Source: Novosphingobium sp. G106 (GTDB lineage: Bacteria; Pseudomonadota; Alphaproteobacteria; Sphingomonadales; Sphingomonadaceae). From it: a stretch of 64,000 bases of DNA. Positions 53,957 to 62,970 of the stretch are shown piece after piece. Each line of letters starts with the position of its first letter. Position 1 is the stretch's first letter. The stretch spans positions 620,001 through 684,000 of the forward strand of contig NZ_JAHOOZ010000001.1 of the NCBI RefSeq assembly GCF_019075875.1, given 5' to 3'. The position numbers and the translations under genes were made by a program. The notes under the pieces are model-generated. The model was given only the letters and a program-made list of their open reading frames with translations, was not told the DNA's origin and searched no databases.

Positions 53957-55348
53957 CTAGCCTCCGATTGCTGCGCGCCAGCGCGCGCGATAGGCGGCAA
54001 GGTCACCGGGAAGTGGCTCGAATAGCCGTAGCTCTCCCTGTGGTCGCAGTGCGGGATTGACGAGCCGCAACGCGCCGAACGAGACGTCGTTGTGCGCGTT
54101 GGCGGTATAGACCAGGGTTCCGGGCCGCAGCGCCGCCAGCGCGCGGACGAAGACTTCGGCTTCAGCGAAGCGGCCTTCGACGAGCAGTCGCTCGCGCGAG
54201 CCGATCAGGTCGAGCGACGCGTCGGTAACCAGCGCCGCGTAAAGCGATGCGGCGGCGCGGCGGGCGAAGTCGTTCTGCGGTTCGCCGATCCAGCAGGTCT
54301 CGCCTTGCGGGAATGGGCCGAAGCCGGGTGCCAGCGTAGGCAGGACCATGACGCCGGCTTCGATCGCTTGCGGCGCTGCGGCGAGCAAGGCCGGCTGATC
54401 GGGCTTGATGTCGATCCGCCGGGTGTCGAGCTCGATCAGGGTTTCGATCTCGCGCCCGCCCATGAACCGGGCCGAGGGGACGGGGCGGCCATGGATATCG
54501 ACGTTGACCAGGCAATCGCGCGCTTCGGGCAGGTTCGCCAGGTCGACGGGCTCGCCAGGCAGCCGCATCGCGATGAACCAGGTGCCGGTCGAGAGGACTG
54601 TCGTCTCGTTGTCCGCGATCTCGGTAAAGCCCCCCGCCGCCAGCAGCGCGGCGTTGGAATCGTGCAGGCCGGCTAGGACTTTCACGCTCGCGGGAAGACC
54701 GGTGCGAGCAGCCAACTTTGGCCTGAGCGTGCCGACGACCTCTCCGGCCGGCCGCAACGGCGCGAAACGCTGCGCCCAGCCTAGCCGCTCCGCCATGGGC
54801 GAGAGCCGGCCTTTGGTTGGGCTCCACAGGTCGCTGTGACAGCCGAGGCTTGTCACCTCGCTGACGGCCTCGCCCGAGAAGAACCAGCTCCAATATTGAG
54901 CCCAGGGCAGTAGTGTCGCCCGGTCCATCCGCGGATCGAGCCGTTCTAGCCAATAGAGCTGTGCGCCGAAGTTCAGTCCATCGGGCAGCGCGGGCGAGCC
55001 GGTGACGGGAAACGGATCGCGTTCGCGCCGATAGGCTGCCAGAACCTCGCCGGGAATGACCTGCTCGTAGTCGAGCGGCGGGAAGGCCAGGCCATCGTCG
55101 ATGATGCCCGCGACACCGGCCCCATGAACGACTGGGATCACATATTCGATCGGCTTGCCGCCATACGCCATCAGCGCTTCGATCAGCCACTCGCCGATAC
55201 CCGATACGTCGAGCCGGCGTAGGCCATTGCTCTCCACTACCGCGTTCGGGTGCACCTGACGGTCGAGCATCGCGCCTTCGCACGACCAGAGCGTGACCTT
55301 GCTCATGGTCTTGCCGATGTCGACGACGATGGCGAACGCCTCGCTCAA
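53957..55348 (-). CDS. FGGY-family carbohydrate kinase, probable L-rhamnulokinase
   Basis: A 463-residue FGGY kinase. The N-terminal domain has VVDIGKTMSKVTLW (phosphate-1-like) and NFGAQLYWLERLDP. VKVLAGLHDSNAALLAAGGF holds the catalytic Asp in HDSNA, and ETTVLSTGTWFIAMRLPG and YTANAHNDVSFGALRLVNPA form the ATP-binding half. Because rhaI and the rhamnulose-phosphate aldolase/dehydrogenase lie divergently next door, phosphorylation of L-rhamnulose is the likely role; L-fuculokinase is the alternative. Cytoplasmic. The 89-bp gap to the aldolase gene would be a shared promoter. Confidence 0.88.
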   Translation of the reverse strand: MSEAFAIVVDIGKTMSKVTLWSCEGAMLDRQVHPNAVVESNGLRRLDVSGIGEWLIEALMAYGGKPIEYVIPVVHGAGVAGIIDDGLAFPPLDYEQVIPGEVLAAYRRERDPFPVTGSPALPDGLNFGAQLYWLERLDPRMDRATLLPWAQYWSWFFSGEAVSEVTSLGCHSDLWSPTKGRLSPMAERLGWAQRFAPLRPAGEVVGTLRPKLAARTGLPASVKVLAGLHDSNAALLAAGGFTEIADNETTVLSTGTWFIAMRLPGEPVDLANLPEARDCLVNVDIHGRPVPSARFMGGREIETLIELDTRRIDIKPDQPALLAAAPQAIEAGVMVLPTLAPGFGPFPQGETCWIGEPQNDFARRAAASLYAALVTDASLDLIGSRERLLVEGRFAEAEVFVRALAALRPGTLVYTANAHNDVSFGALRLVNPALRPQGELRLFEPLPGDLAAYRARWRAAIGG

Positions 55349-55437
55349 GCCCTGTTTTCCTCGTGATATGCGCGTTTATGATTGTTTGTTATCGAATACG
55401 ATTGATCGCGCAAGTTGGAATCGCTAACACGCCAGGC
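55349..55437. promoter_or_regulatory. Divergent promoter region of the rhamnose genes
   Basis: An AT-richer patch (55376-55405) between the kinase and aldolase genes, with the short inverted repeat ATCG-aata-CGAT at 55391-55402. It could bind the DeoR protein, but the match to a known consensus is weak. Confidence 0.3.
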
Positions 55438-57545
55438 ATGAACGCTCCGACGTCGCTGTCCGCCGAATCCGCCACTCCCTTCGCCGTTCCCGCTAACCGC
55501 TGGGACGACACTGTCGCTGCCGGCCTCTCGCCCGCCGAACTGCTGCTCTATCGTTCGAACCTGCTGGGTTCGGATCTGACCGTCACCAATTTCGGTGGCG
55601 GCAACACTTCGGCCAAGCTGGGCGAAATCGATCCGCTCACCGGCGAGGCGGTCGAAGTCCTGTGGGTCAAAGGTTCGGGCGGCGACATCGGCTCGATGGC
55701 TTCGCCACGCTCTACCAGTCCAGGCTGCTCTCTCTGGAAGCGCACTACGCAGGCCCCGAGGATGACGACAAGATGGTCGGTTTCCTGCCTCACTGTACCT
55801 TCAATCTCAACGCGCGCGCAGCCTCGATCGATACGCCGCTGCATGCGCTGCTGCCTTTCGCCCATCTCGACCACGTTCACCCCGATGCGATCATCGCGCT
55901 GGCCGCGAGTGCAGGCGGCGAGACGGCGACGCGCGATATCTGGGGCGGGCGGATCGGCTGGCTGCCGTGGAAGCGGCCGGGTTATACGCTGGGCATCCAG
56001 CTTCGCGACTATGTCAGGGCCAATCCCGGCCTCGAGGGCGTCATGCTGGCCGGCCACGGGATCATCTGCTGGGGTGACAGCGCGAAGACCTGCTACGAGC
56101 ATACGATCGGCCTGATCGCCGATGCGGCTAATTTCCTGAATCGCAAGCTTGCCGGGAAGCCGGCATTCGGTGGAGCGGTCCTGAAATCTCCCTCTCAGGA
56201 TCGCGCTGCCGTGGCTGCCGACCTTATGCCGCGCCTTCGCGGTCTGATGACCGGGACACGGCGTAAGGTCGGCCATTTTTCCGATGATTCGGAAACGCTT
56301 GAATTCGTCAATTCACGCGACTTCGAGCATCTGGCGGCGGTCGGCACCTCATGCCCCGACCATTTCCTGCGCACCAAGATCGCCCCGCTGACGCTCGATC
56401 CGGCGAAGTTGCGGGACGACGGCTATCTGGCAGCAAAGCTGGCGGAATATCGGGTGATGTATGCTGCCTACTACGAGCGCTGCAAAAGGCCCAATTCCCC
56501 GGCGATGCGCGATGCGAACCCCGTGGTCGTGCTGGTGCCGGGCCTCGGCCGGATCACTTTCGCCACCGACAAGACCACCGCACGGCTCGCGGGCGAATTC
56601 TATGGCAATGCGATCAATGTGATGCGTGGGGCCGAAGCGATTGGTGGCTATATCGGCCTCGACGAGCAGGAAGCTTTCGACATCGAGTACTGGCTGCTCG
56701 AGGAAGCCAAGCTCCAGCGCGTGCCGGCGCCCAAGCCGATGGTCGGGCGCATCGCACTGGTAACCGGCGGCGCGGGTGGCATCGGTGCGGCCTCCGCCGC
56801 GCGGCTGCTGGCGGATGGCGCCTGCGTCATGCTGGCCGACCATGATGCTGCAGCGTTGGAAGATATCCGCGCCGCTTTCGCCAAGCGTTTCGGCAAGGAT
56901 GTCGTCCGCGCTGCCGTTTGCGACGTGACCGACGAGGCCCAGGTTCAGGCCGCCTTCGACGCCTGCGCGCGCGAATTTGGCGGGCTCGACATTCTGGTCG
57001 CCAACGCCGGCGTCGCCTCCTCCGCGCCGATCGAGGAAACCACGGTCGACCTCTGGAACCGCAACTACAGCGTGCTGGCCGAAGGCTACTTCCTCACCAG
57101 CCGCGCCGCCTGGCCGCTGCTCAAGCGGATGAAAGAGCAGGGCGGCAGCGCGGTGGTCTTCATCGGCTCGAAGAACGGCGTGGCCGCGGCGACCAATGCG
57201 AGCGCCTATGCCTCGGCCAAGGCGGCAGCGAACCACCTTGCGCGCTGCCTGGCGCTCGAAGGCGCGCCCGAGGGCATTCGCGTCAACGTGGTCAATCCGG
57301 ACGCGGTGATCCGCGGTTCGAAGATCTGGGACGGCGATTGGCGCCAGGAGCGCGCTGGCGCTCACGGCATCGATCCGGGCGACGAACTGGAAGCGCATTA
57401 TCGCAACCGCTCGATGCTGAAGCGCGACGTGCTGCCCGAGGACATCGCCGAGGCCGTCTATTTCCTCGCGAGCGACATGTCGGCGAAGTCCACCGGCAAC
57501 ATGATAAACGTCGACGCCGGGAACGCCCAGGCATTTACCCGCTAG
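55438..57545 (+). pseudogene. Bifunctional rhamnulose-1-phosphate aldolase/short-chain dehydrogenase, frame-broken
   Basis: Two frames together give one RhaD-type fusion. Frame one, from ATG 55438, encodes LYRSNLLGSDLTVTNFGGGN and VLWVKGSGGDIGSM, then goes out of frame at about 55700. Frame two supplies LDGFATLYQSRLLSLEAHY, VGFLPHCTFNLN, HVHPDAIIAL (zinc-site His residues) and LAGHGIICWGD of the class II aldolase. It then carries an SDR domain with TGGAGGIG, VANAG and YASAKAA to 57545. The expected residues at the junction (GSMxLDGF) would need 10 more bases. CTCGATG occurs once where two copies seem to have flanked the lost piece. The intact enzyme splits L-rhamnulose-1-P and oxidises lactaldehyde. 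Confidence 0.85.
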
Positions 57546-57569
57546 GCCCGCGGGAGAGGAAAAGAGAGA

Positions 57570-58862
57570 ATGACGAACCTGCCGCTCTCCGACGAGCTGA
57601 TCGCCGAAGCCAACGCGCGCGAGATCGAGGCGCTGGAAGAAGACTATGCGGCGCTGGGCCGCAAGCTGGCGCGCAGCAGCGTTGCCATCGACGCGATCAG
57701 GGACCGCGTTGCCGGTTTCTCGGTCGCGGTGCCGACGTGGGGCGCCGGGCGGGGCGGTACGCGCTTCTCCAAGTTCCCGATCGCAGGTGAGCCTACGAAT
57801 ATTCACGAGAAGCTGGAGGACTGTGCGGTCATCAACCAGCTCAGCCGTATTACGCCGCGCGTGAGCCCGCATTTCCCCTGGGACAAGGTTAGCGATTATA
57901 AGGCTTTGCGAGATGAAGCTGCGAGCCTGGGTTTGGGTTTTGACGTGGTCAATTCGAATACCTTCCAGGATCAGCCGGGCCAGGTGCAGACCTATGCCAC
58001 CGGCTCGCTCTCCTCGACCGTCGAGGCGACGCGCCAGCAGGCGGTCGAGCATAACATCGAGTGCATCGAGATCGGCGTAGAGCTCGGTGCGCGGGATCTC
58101 ACCGTCTGGGTCGGCGACGGCACCAATTTTCCCGGCCAGCAGGATTTCACCCGCTCGCTCGACCGTTATCTCGAAGCGGCTGCCCAGGTTTATGCCGCGC
58201 TTCCAGATGGTTGGCGCATGCTCCTCGAGCACAAGATGTTCGAGCCGGCGTTCTATTCCTCGGTGATCTCGGACTGGGGCAGCTCGATCCTCTCTGCCCA
58301 GGAACTGGGGCCCAAGGCCAAGTGCCTCGTCGATCTAGGGCACCACGCGCCAAATACCAACATCGAGCAGATCGTCGCCCGGCTGCATCGCTTCGGCAAG
58401 CTCGGCGGCTTCCATTTCAATGACAGCAAGTACGGCGACGACGATCTCGATTCTGGCTCGATCAACCCGCACCAGCTGTTCCTGGTATTTAACGAATTGG
58501 TCGAGGCGGAGCAGCATCCGCGCGACAATTTCGATCCGGCCTATATGATCGACCAGTCGCACAATGTGACCGATCCGATCGAGTCCATGCTGTCCTCGGC
58601 CGAGGCGATCGCAGGGAGCTTCGCCAAGGCGCTGCTGGTCGATCGTGAGGCGCTGCATGCGGCGCAGGACGCCAACGACACGATGATGGCGTTCCAGGCG
58701 CTGCGCCGGGCCTACACGATCGACGTCGGCCCGATCCTGGCCAAGGCGCGCCTCGAAGCGGGCGGCGCGATCGACGTGCTCGGCACCTACCGCGAGAGCC
58801 GCTGGCGCGAACGCAAGGCGCAGAAGCGCAAGCCCGTGGGGCTGGGCGCCGGGATCGTCTGA
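57570..58862 (+). CDS. rhaI: L-rhamnose catabolism isomerase (RhaI type)
   Basis: A 430-residue protein of the Pseudomonas/Rhizobium-type L-rhamnose isomerase. It contains VAVPTWGAGRGGTRFSKFPI, FDVVNSNTFQDQPGQ, VWVGDGTNFPGQQDF, MLLEHKMFEPAFYSSVISDW, CLVDLGHHAPNTNIEQ and FHFNDSKYGDDDLDSGSINP, whose Glu, Asp and His residues form the two-metal site. It converts L-rhamnose to L-rhamnulose. GAGAGG lies upstream, 24 bp after the aldolase/dehydrogenase gene, so they are co-transcribed; the GH106 gene follows 21 bp later. Confidence 0.93.
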   Translation: MTNLPLSDELIAEANAREIEALEEDYAALGRKLARSSVAIDAIRDRVAGFSVAVPTWGAGRGGTRFSKFPIAGEPTNIHEKLEDCAVINQLSRITPRVSPHFPWDKVSDYKALRDEAASLGLGFDVVNSNTFQDQPGQVQTYATGSLSSTVEATRQQAVEHNIECIEIGVELGARDLTVWVGDGTNFPGQQDFTRSLDRYLEAAAQVYAALPDGWRMLLEHKMFEPAFYSSVISDWGSSILSAQELGPKAKCLVDLGHHAPNTNIEQIVARLHRFGKLGGFHFNDSKYGDDDLDSGSINPHQLFLVFNELVEAEQHPRDNFDPAYMIDQSHNVTDPIESMLSSAEAIAGSFAKALLVDREALHAAQDANDTMMAFQALRRAYTIDVGPILAKARLEAGGAIDVLGTYRESRWRERKAQKRKPVGLGAGIV

Positions 58863-58883
58863 GCAGAATTTCGGAAAAAGGGG

Positions 58884-61800
58884 ATGAGGATGATTGTGAG
58901 GAACCTGCGCGCCGGCCTGGCCTGCGCCACTGCCTTGAGCGGCCTCGGTCTGGACGTGGTCACGGTCTCGGCCCAGGAAGCTGCGCCGGCGGCTGCTACC
59001 GCCCGCGCATCCACTCCCTCCCTCGAAGACCAGTTCCGCGATCCGCCTAACAGTGCCCGCCCGCGCGTCTGGTGGCACTGGATGAACGGGAACATCACCA
59101 AGGACGGCATCGCCAAGGACATGGCCTGGATGAAGCGCATCGGAATCGGCGGGCTGCAGAACTTCGACGCCAACCTGATGACGCAGCAGATCGTCAAGGA
59201 TCGGCTGGTCTATATGACGCCTGCCTGGAAGGACGCCTTCCGCTTCACCGCGAGCGAGGCCGACCGGCTCGGCCTGGAACTGGCAATCGCCGCCTCGCCG
59301 GGCTGGTCTGAAACCGGCGGGCCCTGGGTCAAGCCCGAGGACGGGCTCAAGAAGCTGGTCTGGAGCGAGACCGAAGTGGTCGGCGGAAAACGCTTCGTGG
59401 GCACGCTGTCGCCCCCGCCCACGGTGACCGGGCCGTTCCAGTCGCTGCCCAAACAAGGCGGCGCTGGCGAGATGATGCAAGGCATCGAGCGCAAGGTGCC
59501 CGACGCGACCCACTACGCCGATGTCGCCGTGCTGGCCTATCCGATCAGCGGCAAACCGGCACCGGTGCCGACGGTACACGACGGCGCCGGCAAGCAGCTC
59601 GACGCAAGTTTGCTGGCCGACGCCGACATTGCCGCTGGCGTGACCCTGACGCAGCAGAAGGACGGTCCTGCCCCGTCGATCGTCCTCGAATACGCCAAGC
59701 CGCGAACCGTCCAGGCCGCCAGCGTCTTCGTCAAGGGCGCAGCGGTGATGTTCTTCGGCGCGCTCTACACCGCGCGGCTCGAAGCGAGCGACGATGGGAA
59801 GGCCTGGCGGACGGTCTCGGATATCCCGTTGGGCCTGGTGCCCAGCACCTTCGCTTTCGCGCCGGTCACGGCACGGCAATTCCGCATCGCCTTCGCGCCG
59901 GTGAAATCGGGCGGAATCAATCTCGGTCAACCCGCGCCGGGTATTGCGATGGATATTCGTGCGGGTTTTGCGGGAACCGGTTTACAGCCGTTGCAGGTCA
60001 ACGACTTCCGCCTGTTCGATACGCCGCGGATCGACCGCTACGAGACCAAGGCCGGCTTCGAACTGGCGCAGGATTACTACGGGCTGGCAACGTCGGCGCC
60101 CGATTCCGCCGGGGTCGCGCCGGCGGCGGTGATCGACCTGACTTCGCGGCTCAAGTCCGACGGCACGCTGGATTGGACGCCGCCGAAGGGCAATTGGCGC
60201 GTGCTGCGCCTCGGCTATTCGCTGCTCGGCACGACCAACCACCCGGCACCGGCCGAAGCCACCGGGCTCGAGGTCGACAAGTTCGACGGCGCCGCAGTGC
60301 GCCGCTATCTCGAGCACTACATCGGCATGTACAAGGATGCCGCCGGACCGGACATGGTCGGCGACAAGGGCGTCCGTGCGATCCTGACCGACAGCATAGA
60401 AGTCGGCGCGGCGAACTGGACGCCGCAGATGGTCGCGCAGTTCAAGCGGCTGCGCGGCTACGACCCGACGCCGTGGCTGCCGGCGCTGACCGGCAAGGTC
60501 ATCGGCTCGCGCGTGCAAAGCGACGAGTTTCTCTATGATTACCGCCGCACGCTGGCCGACCTGATGGCCAGCGAGCACTACGGCACTGTCGCCAAGGTCG
60601 CGCACGAGAACGGCCTCAAGGTCTATGGCGAGGCGTTGGAGGACCATCGGCCTTCGCTCGGCGACGACATGGCGATGCGCAGCCATGCCGATGTGCCGAT
60701 GGCGGCGATGTGGACCCATTCGCGCGAGCAGGGGCCCAAGCTGACTTATCTCGCGGATATCAAGGGCGCGGCATCGGTAGCGCATATCTACGGCCAGAAT
60801 CTCGTCGCAGCGGAATCCATGACCGCGTCGATGAACCCGTGGAACTATGGGCCGGGCGATCTCAAACGGGTGATCGACCTGGAATTCGTCCAGGGCGTCA
60901 ACCGTCCGGTGGTCCACACCTCGGTCCATCAGCCGGTCGACGACAAGCTGCCTGGCCTCTCGCTGTTCATCTTCGGCCAGTATTTCAACCGGCACGAGAC
61001 CTGGGCCGAGTTGGCGAAGCCGTGGGTCGATTACATGGCGCGCAATTCGCTGATGTTGCAGCAGGGGCGCAACGTGGCCGACGTCGGCTATTTCTATGGC
61101 GAAGAGGCGCCGCTGACCGGGCTCTATGGCGACAAGGCCGTGGCCGATGCGCCCAAGGCTTACGCCTATGACTTCGTAAACGCCGATGCGCTGACCGGCG
61201 TCCTGGCGAACGATGGTTCGGACCTGGTCGCTCCGGGCGGTGCCCGCTATCGCACGCTCTATCTCGGCGGATCGTCGCGCAAGATGACCTTGGGAACTTT
61301 GCGCAAGCTGGCGGCCCTGGTCGAAGGCGGCGCGATCGTCGTGGGCATGAAGCCCGAAGGCGATCCGGGGCTTTCGGGCAATCGTGCCGAATATGCGGCG
61401 CTGACCGCCAGGCTCTGGGCCGGCGGCGAGGAAACCCAGGTCGGCAAAGGCCGGGTGATCGCTTCCTGCGACATCGAAGCGGCGTTGGGCAAAATCGGCG
61501 TCGCGCCCGATTTCCGCTTCGATAGTGGCCAGGCCGACAGCAAGATTCCCTTCGTCCACCGCAAGCTGGTCGATGGGGACAGCTATTTCCTGGTCAACCA
61601 GCAGAACCGCACCGAGACGATCGAGGCCCGCTTCCGCGTCACCGGCAAGGCGCCCGAACTGTGGCACGCCGAGACCGGCCTGTCCGAGCCGGTCAGCTAT
61701 CGTACCGAAGGCGGCGAGACCGTCGTGCCGCTGACCCTGCTGGCCGACGAATCCGTCCATGTCGTCTTCCGCAAAGCCGCCGTCGCGCCGTCGTTGATGT

Positions 61801-62306
61801 TCAAGAAGCTGGTGCCTTCTGAGATCGGCAAGGTCGACGGACCCTGGCAGGTCGTTTTCCAGGCCAACCGCGGTGCGCCGGCGAAGGCGACTTTCGCCCA
61901 ACTCGCGCCGCTCGACGAGAGTGCCGATCCGGGGATCAAGTACTTCTCCGGCATCGCGACCTACTCGAAGGACTTCGTCACGCCCAAGGGCTGGAAGCGC
62001 GGCGATCCGTTGTGGATCGATCTGGGTGAGGCAAAGGAAGTCGCCGAGGTTTCGGTCAACGGCAAGCTCGCCGGCTCTGCCTGGCACGCGCCCTATCGCG
62101 TCGATATCGGCGCGGCGGCGAAGCCGGGCAGGAACGCGCTGCAGGTTCGGGTCGCCAACCTCTGGGTCAACCGTCTGATCGGTGATGCTCAGCCCGGTGT
62201 GACCAGCAAGATCACCTGGACCGCGCTGCCGACCTATAAGGCAAACGCGCCGCTGCGCCGCTCGGGCTTGATCGGGCCGGTGACGCTGCTCGGCCAGCAA
62301 AAGTAA
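58884..62306 (+). CDS. Exported alpha-L-rhamnosidase, GH106 family
   Basis: A 1140-residue protein with an N-terminal signal (RAGLACATALSGLGLDVVTV, cleaved near VSAQEA). The GH106 catalytic region starts RPRVWWHWMNGNITKDGIAK and continues IGIGGLQNFDANLM, GLELAIAASPGWSETGGPWV, DSIEVGAANWTPQM, YGEALEDHRPSLGDDMAMRS and FNRHETWAEL. A C-terminal beta-sandwich (WIDLGEAKEVAEVSVNGKLA) is galactose-binding-like. It releases L-rhamnose from plant glycosides in the periplasm or outside. It is co-directional with rhaI and follows it closely, so hydrolysis and catabolism are in one operon. The family founder was described from Sphingomonas. Confidence 0.94.
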   Translation: MRMIVRNLRAGLACATALSGLGLDVVTVSAQEAAPAAATARASTPSLEDQFRDPPNSARPRVWWHWMNGNITKDGIAKDMAWMKRIGIGGLQNFDANLMTQQIVKDRLVYMTPAWKDAFRFTASEADRLGLELAIAASPGWSETGGPWVKPEDGLKKLVWSETEVVGGKRFVGTLSPPPTVTGPFQSLPKQGGAGEMMQGIERKVPDATHYADVAVLAYPISGKPAPVPTVHDGAGKQLDASLLADADIAAGVTLTQQKDGPAPSIVLEYAKPRTVQAASVFVKGAAVMFFGALYTARLEASDDGKAWRTVSDIPLGLVPSTFAFAPVTARQFRIAFAPVKSGGINLGQPAPGIAMDIRAGFAGTGLQPLQVNDFRLFDTPRIDRYETKAGFELAQDYYGLATSAPDSAGVAPAAVIDLTSRLKSDGTLDWTPPKGNWRVLRLGYSLLGTTNHPAPAEATGLEVDKFDGAAVRRYLEHYIGMYKDAAGPDMVGDKGVRAILTDSIEVGAANWTPQMVAQFKRLRGYDPTPWLPALTGKVIGSRVQSDEFLYDYRRTLADLMASEHYGTVAKVAHENGLKVYGEALEDHRPSLGDDMAMRSHADVPMAAMWTHSREQGPKLTYLADIKGAASVAHIYGQNLVAAESMTASMNPWNYGPGDLKRVIDLEFVQGVNRPVVHTSVHQPVDDKLPGLSLFIFGQYFNRHETWAELAKPWVDYMARNSLMLQQGRNVADVGYFYGEEAPLTGLYGDKAVADAPKAYAYDFVNADALTGVLANDGSDLVAPGGARYRTLYLGGSSRKMTLGTLRKLAALVEGGAIVVGMKPEGDPGLSGNRAEYAALTARLWAGGEETQVGKGRVIASCDIEAALGKIGVAPDFRFDSGQADSKIPFVHRKLVDGDSYFLVNQQNRTETIEARFRVTGKAPELWHAETGLSEPVSYRTEGGETVVPLTLLADESVHVVFRKAAVAPSLMFKKLVPSEIGKVDGPWQVVFQANRGAPAKATFAQLAPLDESADPGIKYFSGIATYSKDFVTPKGWKRGDPLWIDLGEAKEVAEVSVNGKLAGSAWHAPYRVDIGAAAKPGRNALQVRVANLWVNRLIGDAQPGVTSKITWTALPTYKANAPLRRSGLIGPVTLLGQQK

Positions 62307-62316
62307 GGGAGGGGCC

Positions 62317-62970
62317 CTAGGGCTGTGCGATCGTGCGCAGCCTTAGGCTGGCCGACGCGATGCCACCCGGCGCGAGCATGGCGGGCTGGGCGCAGCAGCG
62401 GATGTCTTCGCCTGGCGCGGTGAGGCCGGTGATCGCGAGGTTGTCCGACGGTTCGAGCACCAGCGTCAGCGCGTGCTCGCGCCAGCGCATTTCGAGCGGG
62501 CGGTTGCAGGGTACCGCAGCACGCCGGCCGCCGGCCGATAGCGCCTGAACGCCTAGCGCGGCCGGCATGGCATCCGCGCCGAGATTGACGAGACTGACGG
62601 TGACGATCAGCCCATGTCGGTCGAGGATGAAGGTCTGGCTGGCGACGAAGGGTGCACCCTCCTCGGTGGCGCAACGGCTGTCGAGCAATGTCGCCGCACT
62701 GGGCGTGGAGGTGACGACCGACCATTCGCCGAGCCACTCTAGAACCGGCAAAGGATCGGCCCCCAACCAGACCCGGCTTCGGCGGGCTGCGGGTGCATCT
62801 TCGCCCACCCCGAGCGAGAACGGAACAAGCGGGCGCTGGGGCGCGTCGAGGATGTCCGGACCGCAGACCGGCCGCATCAGCGGCTCGCCGCGCCAATCGA
62901 AAGCCAGCACCGCGCCGCCGCGCTCGGGGGCGAGCGTCAGCGCATAGTCGCCGGCCGCGAGCCGCAGCAT
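62317..62970 (-). CDS. Short aldose 1-epimerase (mutarotase)-like protein
   Basis: A 217-residue protein whose first 45 residues (LTLAPERGGAVLAFDWRGEP then LMRPV) and later strands fit the galactose-mutarotase-like beta-sandwich, but it is about 80-100 residues shorter than usual. After PLVPFS the expected NRI.GRF block with the catalytic-site Arg/His is missing, and the sequence jumps to a different loop. It may therefore be inactive, a binding protein or an internally deleted relic. The ATG at 62970 overlaps the xylA stop (TGATG), so it is coupled to xylA. Convergent with the GH106 gene. Confidence 0.65.
   Translation of the reverse strand: MLRLAAGDYALTLAPERGGAVLAFDWRGEPLMRPVCGPDILDAPQRPLVPFSLGVGEDAPAARRSRVWLGADPLPVLEWLGEWSVVTSTPSAATLLDSRCATEEGAPFVASQTFILDRHGLIVTVSLVNLGADAMPAALGVQALSAGGRRAAVPCNRPLEMRWREHALTLVLEPSDNLAITGLTAPGEDIRCCAQPAMLAPGGIASASLRLRTIAQP

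Noticed and set aside
59982..62300. 772-codon minus-strand frame opposite the GH106 gene
   Set aside because: Shadow of a clear glycoside hydrolase; no recognisable fold.
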